A DNA stretch of 64,000 nt from an uncultured Caldilineaceae bacterium (lineage in GTDB: Bacteria > Chloroflexota > Anaerolineae > Caldilineales > Caldilineaceae), in NCBI GenBank assembly GCA_958295915.1, contig OY282381.1, positions 3,308,722 to 3,372,721 of the forward strand, read 5' to 3'. This document shows positions 19,676-28,300 of this stretch, piece after piece (position 1 is the stretch's first letter; each line of letters opens with the position of its first letter). Under the pieces are notes generated by a model. It made no database searches. It had not been told where the DNA came from and saw nothing but the letters and a program-made list of their open reading frames with translations. Position numbers and translations under genes: made by a program.

Positions 19676-20569
19676 ATGGCTATCCCTGTGGGCATCAACA
19701 CCTGGTCCCGCCACGTAACCGAAGTCTTCCCCTATCTCGATCAGATCATTCATCCGTTCGATTCCCTCTGGTTTCCAGATCATGTCCAGTACAACGGGCA
19801 CAATGTGGCCGAGGGCTGGACGCTGGCCGTCTACGCGCTGGCCCGCTACCCAGATAAACTGGTGGGCCACGACGTGCTGTGCAACAGTTTTCGCAACCCG
19901 GCGCACCTGGCCAAGATGGCGGCGACAGCCCAGGCTTTCTCCGCAGGGCGGGTGGTGATCGGCATCGGGGCCGGCTGGAATGAGGAGGAGTACCGGGGCT
20001 ATGGCTGGCCGTTTCCCAACGCGCGCGCCCGCATCGAGCAGCTGGCCGAGGCTATCCAGATTCTGAAGGCCATGTGGACGGATACGCCGGTCACCTTTGA
20101 AGGCAAGCATTACCGCTTGCAGAATGCCTACTGCGAGCCGAAACCCGACCCTACCCCGCCCGTGATGGTAGGCGGCGGCGGGGAGAAGTATCTGCTGCGG
20201 GTGGTGGCGGAGCACGCAGACTGGTGGAACTACGTCTACCCAGACCGGGCGACATATGCCCACAAACAGTCTGTGTTGAAGGAACACTGCCGCACGGTTG
20301 GGCGGGACTATGACGAGATTCTACAGGTGATGCATGTCAGCATTCTGATCGCCGAAAACGAACGGGAGCTGCAGCGGCTCAGAGAGGATCCCAATGTGCG
20401 CCCTTCCGGCACGGACGCCATCGAAGGAACGCCGGCGCAGGTGACCGAAGCGCTGCTGCAGATCGTCGAACAAGGCGCGGGGCGCATCACCGTCAACATC
20501 GCCGACGCGCCCCGGGTGGAGGGGACCTATCTGTTCGCAGCCACGGTTTTGCCCCATCTGCTCGAGTAA
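19676..20569 (+). CDS. LLM-class F420-dependent oxidoreductase
   Basis: 297 residues, with the luciferase-like (beta/alpha)8 pattern: FDSLWFPDHV, NPAHLAKMAATAQAFS, GRVVIGIGAGWNEEEY and PPVMVGGGGEKYLLRVVAEHADWWN. The GIGAGW and MVGGGG segments are typical of F420-dependent members. The substrate is unknown. A GAGGAGG-like ribosome site precedes the ATG. It is clearly related to the gene at 62627-63568, so the window carries two paralogues. Confidence 0.92.
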   Translation: MAIPVGINTWSRHVTEVFPYLDQIIHPFDSLWFPDHVQYNGHNVAEGWTLAVYALARYPDKLVGHDVLCNSFRNPAHLAKMAATAQAFSAGRVVIGIGAGWNEEEYRGYGWPFPNARARIEQLAEAIQILKAMWTDTPVTFEGKHYRLQNAYCEPKPDPTPPVMVGGGGEKYLLRVVAEHADWWNYVYPDRATYAHKQSVLKEHCRTVGRDYDEILQVMHVSILIAENERELQRLREDPNVRPSGTDAIEGTPAQVTEALLQIVEQGAGRITVNIADAPRVEGTYLFAATVLPHLLE

Positions 20570-20588
20570 TGGGCCAGGCCCTGAACCG

Positions 20589-20625
20589 CAGTGGTCAGTG
20601 GCTAGTAACTGGCCACTGATTTTTT
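20589..20625 (+). terminator. Heptad-repeat hairpin followed by a T-run
   Basis: TCAGTGGC pairs with GGCCACTGA and is followed by six Ts, just after the LLM stop codon. It is built from the same CAGTGGT/ACTGACC units that recur between genes elsewhere in this window, so the repeat appears to serve as an intrinsic terminator here. Confidence 0.6.
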
Positions 20626-21758
20626 CAATGCGTCGCCACGATAAGCGAACGCAGCCGCTCCTCATCCCACACCGCGCCCCAGCCGGGGCCGTCCGGCGGC
20701 GCGATGTGGCCGTCTTCGATCAGCGGGCCGTTGATCATCCCCCACTCCTCCCCTTCCGTGTGATTGCGCCGGGGATCTGCGCTCGAATGTTCGTAATAGT
20801 CGGTGTTGTCAATGCAGCAGCCCAGATGCGCGTGCACCAGCCCGAAGAGGCCGCCCGGGCCGTTCAGCTCCACATTCGTGCCGTGCAACTCCGCCAGATG
20901 GGCCAGCTTCAGCGCCTGCGTCAGCCCAAAGGTAGCCCGTGCCCGCAGCCGGTCCGACGCGCCCTGGATCAGCCACTGCGCGGTCAGGTCCACGTCGTGC
21001 ATCAGCCGTTCCGTCGCCATCACCGGAATCGTCAACACCCGACACAGCTCCCGATACAGATTCATCTTCTGCTCGTGCATCGGCTCTTCCAACCATACAA
21101 AGTCCAACTCCTCCATCACCCGGCCCACTTCGATGGCCTCGCGCAGATCGTAGGAGCAGACCGGATCGTTGAGCAGGTCGTAGTCGTCACCGACCGCTTT
21201 GCGCACCGCCGTCAGCAGGGGGATGTCCGCCTTGCCGCCCTTATATGTGTGCAGCTTGTAGGCATTGACACCGAAGCTACGTCCAGCCTCAATATGATCC
21301 AGATAGCCGGGCAGATCCATGTCACCGCCGGTGAGATAGACGGAAAAGCGTTCCCGCACCCGGCCGACCAGCGCGTGGACGGGCAGCCCGGCCACCTTCC
21401 CGGCAATGTCCCACAGGCAGTTGTCGAACTCGCCGAACCAACCAGGCTGCTGGTACACCCAGCGCGTGCCTTTGTGCAGAATCTGGTAGAGCCGCTCGCG
21501 GTGGAACGGATCTTCGCCGATGACATGGGCCTTCAAAATCTCCGCCTGCTCCGGTGTGATGGAAGTTGGGGCCACCCGCCCCATAACGCCTTCATCCGTT
21601 TCCACCTCGATGACATGCAACCGCTGCGGCGCGGTCGTCGCCATACTCTGATGGGTATACTGAATGCGCCGCAGGCCCGGCGCCTGCACCAACCGATGGC
21701 GGCTTTGGGTCCAACTCGGATGTTCGAGAATGTGAAGTTTGATGTCTGTAATTTTCAT
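20625..21758 (-). CDS. Enolase-superfamily (mandelate racemase / muconate lactonizing) enzyme
   Basis: 377 residues. The capping domain (1-120) is followed by the barrel. The KxH version of the base motif is seen in AYKLHTYKG, with metal ligands Asp in LLNDPVCSYD, Glu in VWLEEPM and Glu in MATERL. Members dehydrate or racemise sugar acids. The start codon overlaps the stop of the restriction gene by four bases (ATGA), so a metabolic gene appears coupled to the end of the defence operon. Whether this is real regulation or an accident of insertion is unclear. Confidence 0.9.
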   Translation of the reverse strand: MKITDIKLHILEHPSWTQSRHRLVQAPGLRRIQYTHQSMATTAPQRLHVIEVETDEGVMGRVAPTSITPEQAEILKAHVIGEDPFHRERLYQILHKGTRWVYQQPGWFGEFDNCLWDIAGKVAGLPVHALVGRVRERFSVYLTGGDMDLPGYLDHIEAGRSFGVNAYKLHTYKGGKADIPLLTAVRKAVGDDYDLLNDPVCSYDLREAIEVGRVMEELDFVWLEEPMHEQKMNLYRELCRVLTIPVMATERLMHDVDLTAQWLIQGASDRLRARATFGLTQALKLAHLAELHGTNVELNGPGGLFGLVHAHLGCCIDNTDYYEHSSADPRRNHTEGEEWGMINGPLIEDGHIAPPDGPGWGAVWDEERLRSLIVATH

Positions 21759-24487
21759 ATCAGTTCCTTGTTCAGGGTACGCGGATGCGATGCAGAGCCT
21801 TGTCGCGCTTCTTTGTATGATCTGAATCCGTCAAGCAGTTGCCGAAATGTGCTCGGTCGATAGGTCTGGAAGTTCTCTTCGTCAACATAGACAAAATCAT
21901 AGGCGACATCGGGCTGGGCTTTGTTGATATCCTGGCGCCATTGCCGCAGTCGGCGCATCTTCGGTGGTACATCCAAATCTTCCTGCCCTTTGGTCTCGAC
22001 GACAAGCACCCGCTCATCGGTCAGCTTTACCAGAAAATCCGGGTAGTAGTTGGCGATGTCTCCATCGGCATTGACATAATCGAGTTTGAAATGCACTGCC
22101 AGGTAGTTTTTGGCATAGGCGACGACATCGGGGCAGGCTTCCAGAAAGGCGGCAAATTCCAGTTCAAATTGACTATCGCCAATGATCTTGTTGAACACAG
22201 ATTTTTGGGGCAACAGATAGGCCTGGTCTTTGACCACAAAAGGCCGCGTATGCCGCAACTTGATGGTGTCCCTGATTTGCGCATCACCCTTGTCCTGTAC
22301 CGTAAGGTCATTGATGGCTCGCTTGAAGGTTTCGATGACGGTCTTGGTGGCGGCAGGTTCCGCCAGATTTCTCAATGTATTCGGTGATTCCAATCTGACC
22401 GTTTTGCCAAACAGATCATCCTGCATGAACCCTTTCACCTTGCCGTACAGCACATCATACCCGCTGACCAATCGCAGCTCTTGTATGATGGCCCTGGCAA
22501 AATAGCCGACCGCGCTGCGATAATCTGGGATATGGTCGCTATCTAGCACGGTGGTGTGTGTGATCTCGTCCGTGGTCATGCGTTTGAAAACGATCTCCCG
22601 TTGTTCTTCTGCACTAAACTGCTGATACGTCGCGGGCGTAAAACCCTGCCTGGTAACGTCCAGATCAGCCAGATTCCTGTATTCCCGATACACGCGCCGC
22701 GTCAGTACCGGAATGGCGATATCCAGGGCGTCGATGTCCTTGTTGGGGTTCTCTGTGTCCACTTCAACCACGAGCGGCGTTTTGGGCCTGGCGCCTTCAC
22801 CCATGGCCTGGCGTTCCAATTCCACGCCTTCCGCTTGAATCGACTCGACAAATTCCATAAAGGCATTGGTGCCGATGACGCTCACAGACTCTTTCACTCC
22901 GTTGAGGTACATTTTGCGTAGCCCGCGTCCCAAGGTCTGTTCCGGCAGAATATTGCTCTTGGCGGAATAGGCGCGCAGCCCCACAAGGGTGGTCACATTG
23001 CGCACATCCCAGCCTTCTTTGAGCACCAGCACCGAAACAATCGCCCGGTAAGGGCTGCTCATATCGTCAATCTCATTGGCTTGCGCGCGCAGCTTCTCCA
23101 GTTCCTCTTTTTTCTTGCCGGAGCGCGCCTCGGAAATCTCGCCATTGTTCTTGGTGTGAATGACCAGTAAGGCATTTTTCAGCTCTGGATAATGGCTTTC
23201 CAGGTATTCCGCTACATCATCGCAGTTACGGGTGTCATCGGTCATCACAAACAGAATGGCCTTTTTGCCCAGCTTTTCATGTTCTGCATACGCTTTACGC
23301 CACTCGATGACACCGAGTTCAAGGTAGTCAGCATATTTCTCAGTGTACTTCGCGCTTTGTCGCTCAACGAGTTTCGCCCGGCTGGGCGCGTCGGGGAGTA
23401 CCGGATGCTTGACCACATTTTGCGAGATCGCCTCCACGAGGGGGTAATCCGCTACAGTCTGCGCAAAAATCGCGCCGTTGTTGTGCTTGGGCGTGGCGGT
23501 TACATCCACTTGCAGCGCCAGCGCGCTCCCTTTCTGCAACAGACGGTTGTGAATGTCCTCAATAGACTTGAACCAAGCCAGCTTCCTGTCGTGAATATGA
23601 TGCGCTTCGTCGTTGAGCACCATCAACTCGTCAATGTCGCGCACGATCATCCCCAGGTCCACTCTGGAGTCGGTGGTTCCGCCCGTGGGCCGCTTGCCGA
23701 GAAAATAATCCATCGAGTTCTCATCATCGGGCGTGGGCGGGATGTCATCGCCCGAATAGACGCGGTGAATATTGGTCAGAAAAAGATTGCCTTTAGGCCG
23801 CGTGACCCGCACATCGTCCTGCACATGCAGGGTGAGCTGAAAATCAGCCTGCCAGGCGCGGCCATCAAAGCCGTTATCGGGAATGACCGGATCGGCAAAG
23901 AAGATGCGCAAGCCCTGAAAGTCCCTGTAGATGCGGTCCAGCACAATGATATTGGGGGCGATGACCAGAAAGTTGCGCGCCAGGTTGGAATCGGATTCAT
24001 ACAGTCTGTGAAAGAAGCTCCAGGCAATCGCCAGGCTCATCACTTTGGTTTTGCCACTGCCCGTTGCCATCTTTACTACAAATCGCTGCCAGCTTTCGTC
24101 AAACATAGCGGGCGAAACAGTGCCGGAGCTGTCAAAGCGCATCAGGTCGAATTTGTCCTGCACCCCCGCTACGTCATACAGATAGATGATGGTTTCCAAC
24201 GCTTCGCGCTGGGCAAAGTAATACTGAAACTCCGCCATGCCGCCATCAGCCTGCGGCAGCAGATGCGGTTCCTGGAACCACCAATGCAACAGGCTTTTGC
24301 TGGTATCGCTTGCGCCTACATAGCCTCTGTCGCGGAACTCCTTCACATTGCGCCGAAGCTGGGCCACCAGCGGCGGCATCAGCTTCTCCATCCTGGTATT
24401 GCGCAGCGCCTCTTCGGCTGGAAACCAGCGGATATCCGGGTCGAGAATCTCGTGGGGAGAATCGGGGAAATTGGGATGGAGCGCCAT
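21755..24487 (-). CDS. res: Type III-like restriction enzyme Res subunit (helicase-nuclease)
   Basis: 910 residues. Walker A ATGSGKT is at 141-147, the DEAH-type motif LNDEAHHIHD near 292, motif VI-like LPEQTLGRGLRK near 510, and a C-terminal PD-(D/E)XK nuclease segment YYPDFLV...VVETKG near 815-835. Res translocates along DNA and cleaves when partnered with Mod, here 28297-30441. Its ATG overlaps the stop of the small gene 24487-25089 by one base (TGATG). Separation from mod by five intervening genes is unusual, since mod and res are normally adjacent. Confidence 0.92.
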   Translation of the reverse strand: MALHPNFPDSPHEILDPDIRWFPAEEALRNTRMEKLMPPLVAQLRRNVKEFRDRGYVGASDTSKSLLHWWFQEPHLLPQADGGMAEFQYYFAQREALETIIYLYDVAGVQDKFDLMRFDSSGTVSPAMFDESWQRFVVKMATGSGKTKVMSLAIAWSFFHRLYESDSNLARNFLVIAPNIIVLDRIYRDFQGLRIFFADPVIPDNGFDGRAWQADFQLTLHVQDDVRVTRPKGNLFLTNIHRVYSGDDIPPTPDDENSMDYFLGKRPTGGTTDSRVDLGMIVRDIDELMVLNDEAHHIHDRKLAWFKSIEDIHNRLLQKGSALALQVDVTATPKHNNGAIFAQTVADYPLVEAISQNVVKHPVLPDAPSRAKLVERQSAKYTEKYADYLELGVIEWRKAYAEHEKLGKKAILFVMTDDTRNCDDVAEYLESHYPELKNALLVIHTKNNGEISEARSGKKKEELEKLRAQANEIDDMSSPYRAIVSVLVLKEGWDVRNVTTLVGLRAYSAKSNILPEQTLGRGLRKMYLNGVKESVSVIGTNAFMEFVESIQAEGVELERQAMGEGARPKTPLVVEVDTENPNKDIDALDIAIPVLTRRVYREYRNLADLDVTRQGFTPATYQQFSAEEQREIVFKRMTTDEITHTTVLDSDHIPDYRSAVGYFARAIIQELRLVSGYDVLYGKVKGFMQDDLFGKTVRLESPNTLRNLAEPAATKTVIETFKRAINDLTVQDKGDAQIRDTIKLRHTRPFVVKDQAYLLPQKSVFNKIIGDSQFELEFAAFLEACPDVVAYAKNYLAVHFKLDYVNADGDIANYYPDFLVKLTDERVLVVETKGQEDLDVPPKMRRLRQWRQDINKAQPDVAYDFVYVDEENFQTYRPSTFRQLLDGFRSYKEARQGSASHPRTLNKELI

Positions 24488-25089
24488 CAGGATGCCTTAT
24501 GAACCAATCTATTAAAATGGTGAGAAATACCTCTGGAAATCTTCAAAAAATTCTCAGGGCAGTTGTGCAATGACCCGCTAGCTGTATGACGTGTAGGGCG
24601 CTTGTTAATATGGATGTTTGCCATGCTTATAAATCGGTACTCATAGTCATCAAGAAATTCTTTTTCTAGCCAGAATTCCTTGCCTATACATTTGCAGTAA
24701 CGCATAAAGCATTGTGCTCCTTTTAGCTGTTTTACGACGCACTTTGCCGTTTTACTGTTCCCTGCCTGCATTTCTATACAGATAATCCACTTGCTCGTAT
24801 CCTTGTTGGATACAATCACGAAATCAGCCCTCTTGTTTTCGCCCTTTGAACCTTCAAATATACTCTTGCCTTGTGAACCATTGATATCAGCACGAGGGAC
24901 AAAAACTTCCGCTCTAATCACAATGGAGTCATGAGGTAGCCCTTTTATTTCTACTGTTGTCCCGGCCTGCCTGTCCGTTAGTTTGACAGAAGGCTTGCCT
25001 TGCCCTTGTTGCAACGGAACTCGGGCGCCAGAGATGATCATTGCCTGCAATATTTCAACATCATTCAAGAGCCTTACTCTGCCCCCCAC
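24487..25089 (-). CDS. Putative small nuclease-like partner of the AAA ATPase, unknown family
   Basis: 200 residues that I cannot assign to a named family. The segment RADFVIV...WIICIEMQAGNSKTAKCVVKQL resembles the core of a PD-(D/E)XK fold (Asp, then Glu-x-Gln instead of Glu-x-Lys, followed by a basic helix). That reading is tentative. Five cysteines occur in all. The gene overlaps the AAA ATPase gene upstream by 16 bases and the res start by one base, so all three should be made together. ATPase-plus-small-effector pairs are a common layout in phage defence. Confidence 0.6.
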   Translation of the reverse strand: MGGRVRLLNDVEILQAMIISGARVPLQQGQGKPSVKLTDRQAGTTVEIKGLPHDSIVIRAEVFVPRADINGSQGKSIFEGSKGENKRADFVIVSNKDTSKWIICIEMQAGNSKTAKCVVKQLKGAQCFMRYCKCIGKEFWLEKEFLDDYEYRFISMANIHINKRPTRHTASGSLHNCPENFLKISRGISHHFNRLVHKAS

Positions 25090-26486
25090 ACGATGTCTTC
25101 CTGAATTCTGTTCATGTCATCAATGGTTGTGTCAAAACTGGGGGCTCCAATGCCAAATTTCGGATCAATATCAGCCGCCACGAGTGTGTGACCTCTTCTG
25201 CGTCTCTTTTGCCCTTCTTCTAATGGCATCAAATCTTCTTGAGCCATATATACTTTGACTTGATCTGACTTGATCAACTCGGCCTCCCGATAACCGTTGT
25301 CTTTGGCAATTCTTTTCAGGTGTGGCCTATCGTGATTCAGCATGATGAGGGTATTCAGCTCTTTGACGATGTAATCGCTGTGGGTGGTTACAAAGACTTT
25401 AATGCCCACATTCACCAGACGCGCAAAAAGCCTGGCAATGCGGCGTTGGTTTTCTGGATGAAGGTTTAATTCCGGCTCATCCACCATCAACAGGTGTCCG
25501 GGGGCTGCGACATGACGCAAATAAAAACCTATATCAAGCAAAGAACGCACCGCGCTGGAGCTCTCGTCCATTGTCAACTTCAGCTGTTGTCGTCCTGCGC
25601 GCTTTGCGGGTTTGAAGTAAATCGTGTCATTACTCTCTGCGATATATTCGCCGCCGATGATGTCGGCGAAATCATTCAGTATGCGCGGATGTTCTTTGAC
25701 AAGAAAGCTGTCTTCTTTGGCAATGTCCTCAATGCGCCGGATAAAATCTACGTTGATTCTGACCGGCAAAGGGTAGTCCCGGTAGGTCTTGAACAACAAA
25801 TCCATCGGGTCAATGTCTCTGTCCGCTCGACTCATTTCTTCCAGCAAGCGGTTCCGGGCAAAATTCAATTCCTTGCGAAAAATTGCCGCGCCGGTGCGCT
25901 CCGTGTTGGCGATAAAAGGGCGGGGGAGAAATTTGCCGAAGAGTAATTCAATAATATGGCCTGAGATCATATCCTTAACGATTTCAGCAGGCAGTTCCGT
26001 TTCCCCCTTACCCATCAGCAGCGATATCACCAGCTCCTCTTCACCTTCAGCTTTGGACAGAGAGAGAAGATCGTCTTCGGCAGAGCGTATTCTGCCCTCA
26101 AAAGCGCGGCCTACCACTGCCGATATCGTTTCCGATTCAATTTCCGCTTGAAAAGTCGTGTCTTTGAAGCGACCCGCTGTTGAGGCAAAGATTCTGTGGA
26201 GTTGCCGGGTATAATCCTGGCAACCCTGTCTCAGGATATTGTCCGCTCTCATGGCATAGGGCGTAACGTCAATCCGCGTTACGCCGTCCTTCAATAAGGC
26301 ATCAATCGTCTGATCGGGAACTTCGACTTCCAGGGAAGCTTCCCAGCCCCATAAAAAACCGAACAGAGCGTAGGTCGCATAGGTTTTGCCGGTGTTATTT
26401 GCGCCACAGATGATGGTCAGATCTCCTAGCGAAAATTCTGCCTTCTTTAAGATTCCAAGGTTTTGCAAGCGTATTTTCATGCTCAC
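25074..26486 (-). CDS. AAA/ABC-type ATPase of the OLD/RloA-like group
   Basis: 470 residues. Walker A GANNTGKT is at 28-35. The ABC-like signature region lies around residue 320, and Walker B with D-loop LLMVDEPELNLHP is near 340, followed by VFVTTHSDYIVKEL. There is no C-terminal TOPRIM domain, unlike full-length OLD nucleases, so the effector is probably the next gene. The start is GTG (then AGC ATG), overlapping the TGA of a 35-bp copy of the mod tail and using its GGAGG seven bases upstream. Confidence 0.88.
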   Translation of the reverse strand: MSMKIRLQNLGILKKAEFSLGDLTIICGANNTGKTYATYALFGFLWGWEASLEVEVPDQTIDALLKDGVTRIDVTPYAMRADNILRQGCQDYTRQLHRIFASTAGRFKDTTFQAEIESETISAVVGRAFEGRIRSAEDDLLSLSKAEGEEELVISLLMGKGETELPAEIVKDMISGHIIELLFGKFLPRPFIANTERTGAAIFRKELNFARNRLLEEMSRADRDIDPMDLLFKTYRDYPLPVRINVDFIRRIEDIAKEDSFLVKEHPRILNDFADIIGGEYIAESNDTIYFKPAKRAGRQQLKLTMDESSSAVRSLLDIGFYLRHVAAPGHLLMVDEPELNLHPENQRRIARLFARLVNVGIKVFVTTHSDYIVKELNTLIMLNHDRPHLKRIAKDNGYREAELIKSDQVKVYMAQEDLMPLEEGQKRRRRGHTLVAADIDPKFGIGAPSFDTTIDDMNRIQEDIVWGAE

Positions 26487-26517
26487 ACCATCACCTCCAC
26501 AATCGTCATCGTATCAT
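26483..26517 (-). repeat. mod-tail copy B (35 bp) acting as leader of the AAA gene
   Basis: Identical to the last 35 bases of mod (28297-30441), including a mini-frame that encodes MTIVEVMV and the stop. It contains GGAGGTGAT, a strong anti-16S match. The PIN gene ends at its distal edge and the AAA gene starts at its stop codon. Confidence 0.92.
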
Positions 26518-27062
26518 AAACGTAAGCCCAGCAAACGTCGATTCGCCGTCAGAACGGATATTCCCTGACCTTTGAAATCACCATCATTCGTAATCAGCGT
26601 CAGCCCCTCTCTTTTGCATACCTCCGTAATAACCTGGTCATTAAAATCGGAGTCACCTGCAGCATACTCATCAAGCAAGACATCTGTTTTCAATGTTTCA
26701 AACCCACTGTTTATGCGTGAACAATGCTTCAGAATACGCTTGACATCAGCGGCAATATCTTGAGCAACCGGTTTGAAATGCGGGCGATTGCGGAAATTTT
26801 TGAATTGTTTGATGTTGGGCGCAACAAGCCTCCATTGCAACCTGGCATAACGGTTAATAAATTCTGAAACGATAAGAACATCGATATGAATTCGGCTTTT
26901 TGCGCTGAGAATGCGCTTAAAAGCCTGCGAATAAATCTTCACATGGCGAGGAGCTTGTGGTTGTTGTGGACCATATACATAGAACCAGATATTGGTATCC
27001 AGAAACAGTTTGTCTTTGGAAGTAAAGTTGTACTGATTCAACGATATTGCCTTATGTGTCAT
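26514..27062 (-). CDS. PIN-domain RNase (VapC-like)
   Basis: 182 residues from the ATG at 27062. The PIN acidic residues are visible: Asp22 in FLDTNIW, Glu in IVSEFINRY, Asp residues in SDFNDQVI and Asp in ITNDGDFKG. PIN proteins are Mg-dependent ribonucleases, often toxins. The upstream partner is not a typical VapB but a STAS-like protein whose gene overlaps it by 11 bases, with a GHKL ATPase before that. The stop codon lies inside mod-tail copy B. The longer start at 27140 was discarded because it reads back through the STAS-like gene. Confidence 0.86.
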   Translation of the reverse strand: MTHKAISLNQYNFTSKDKLFLDTNIWFYVYGPQQPQAPRHVKIYSQAFKRILSAKSRIHIDVLIVSEFINRYARLQWRLVAPNIKQFKNFRNRPHFKPVAQDIAADVKRILKHCSRINSGFETLKTDVLLDEYAAGDSDFNDQVITEVCKREGLTLITNDGDFKGQGISVLTANRRLLGLRL

Positions 27063-27423
27063 CGTTCTCATCCTCCAGCGTCTCTCGAACCGCTTGGTCG
27101 AATCTCTGCGGATCTTTGAAGTACAGCTTGGCCGTGTCAACGACGCGCTTCAACAGCGGCAGATCATCTGGCTCCACGTCCTCTACCTTCAACAGGGAAC
27201 GAATCTGTTCTTCGCTGAAGGTCCCATACAACTGACCAATCGCGGCATTCAGGAAAGCCGAGGTCAGGATAGTGGCATTGTGAAATGAGAGTGCGACGCG
27301 CCGACCCGCATGAAAAGCGGTGGCAAGGCGCTCATACACCTTCTGCCCATCATTTGAGGCGACGCACAAGGGACTGCCCACCACCTCAAATACGGATATT
27401 TTCATGTCTTTCTGCATGATCAT
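27052..27423 (-). CDS. STAS-like DUF4325 protein
   Basis: 123 residues. The pattern VALSFHNATILTSAFLNAAIGQLYG near residues 43-67 is typical of DUF4325, a STAS-like fold related to anti-anti-sigma factors. Such proteins are commonly paired with GHKL ATPases, as here (27428-28300, five bases upstream). The gene overlaps the PIN gene by 11 bases. By analogy with SpoIIAA/SpoIIAB partner switching it could relay the ATPase's state to the PIN nuclease. That is inference. Confidence 0.82.
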   Translation of the reverse strand: MIMQKDMKISVFEVVGSPLCVASNDGQKVYERLATAFHAGRRVALSFHNATILTSAFLNAAIGQLYGTFSEEQIRSLLKVEDVEPDDLPLLKRVVDTAKLYFKDPQRFDQAVRETLEDENDDT

Positions 27424-27427
27424 CCCC

Positions 27428-28300
27428 TCAAAAAATGTCCTCGGCGTTCAGTTCGGAAGTAAGGCTGTAGGAATTCGTGTCTGCCGTATTGATTTCTATG
27501 TTTATCACTGTGCCAGGAAACGGGTGGCTTAAGCGTACGGTACAGATTCCTTTGTTCTCACGATGCCAATAGCCGGCATCTGAAACAATCTGAAGGCAGC
27601 CGTTATTCAAGTCAATGAACTCACCAAGCAACTTCAATCCCAATCCACCTGGAACATTGCCACGCTTGGTTGTGCTGTTGCCCGTGGTGGCCCAGACAAT
27701 CGCTTCCTCCGGTGAAAGATCAAGCCCTATATGATCTCTTATATTCTGACGTATGCCAACTCCCAGGTCAGCCACCGTAAACTCAATCCTGTTCCGTGTA
27801 GGGAAGAACTGCCCGCAACTAAAAATCCCCATTTCAGTACGTGAGTGCCACACGGCATTGCTGAATATTTCAAAAATGCTCTCGCGGAATTTTTTCAACA
27901 ATCCCGGCGACATTTCAGGCATCTCGGAACGATGTATAAGCTCATCCTCAATATAGCTGGAGAAATAGCGGTCGTCTTTAACATCAAACCGCTGATAGGA
28001 AATAGTCGTTCTCCAACGATCGGAAATTCTCACGCGCCCATAGTGACTGAGAAAGCCGTTTCTTGATAGAATATCCCCAACTTTGGGCGGGATATTCGTC
28101 AATGCGACGGTGTTCAGGTTTTTCCCCAAACTGTAAAGTATTGCGCCAAATGCCGCGCACATATCGGCTTCAAACCAGGTAGTTGCTCCCATGTCAATCT
28201 CAACATCATCAAACCAACATTTTTTGGTCTGCGCATGGAGACGCGCCAGTGCCTCAAAACTTGTTTGGTCGTGACGAATCGCTGGCAGAGCGAATCTCAC
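27428..28300 (-). CDS. STAS-like plus GHKL (histidine-kinase-like) ATPase protein
   Basis: 290 residues. The N-terminal third (about 28-75, IDMGATTWFEADMCAAFGAI) looks STAS-like. The C-terminal part is a GHKL ATPase with N-box FEIFSNAVWHS (Asn148), G1 ADLGVGI (177-183) and G2 GGLGLKLLGEF (218-228). No phospho-acceptor histidine domain is evident, so it is an anti-sigma-type ATPase or kinase rather than a sensor kinase. It starts with GTG, overlapping the mod stop by four bases and using mod's GGAGG. Confidence 0.85.
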   Translation of the reverse strand: MRFALPAIRHDQTSFEALARLHAQTKKCWFDDVEIDMGATTWFEADMCAAFGAILYSLGKNLNTVALTNIPPKVGDILSRNGFLSHYGRVRISDRWRTTISYQRFDVKDDRYFSSYIEDELIHRSEMPEMSPGLLKKFRESIFEIFSNAVWHSRTEMGIFSCGQFFPTRNRIEFTVADLGVGIRQNIRDHIGLDLSPEEAIVWATTGNSTTKRGNVPGGLGLKLLGEFIDLNNGCLQIVSDAGYWHRENKGICTVRLSHPFPGTVINIEINTADTNSYSLTSELNAEDIF

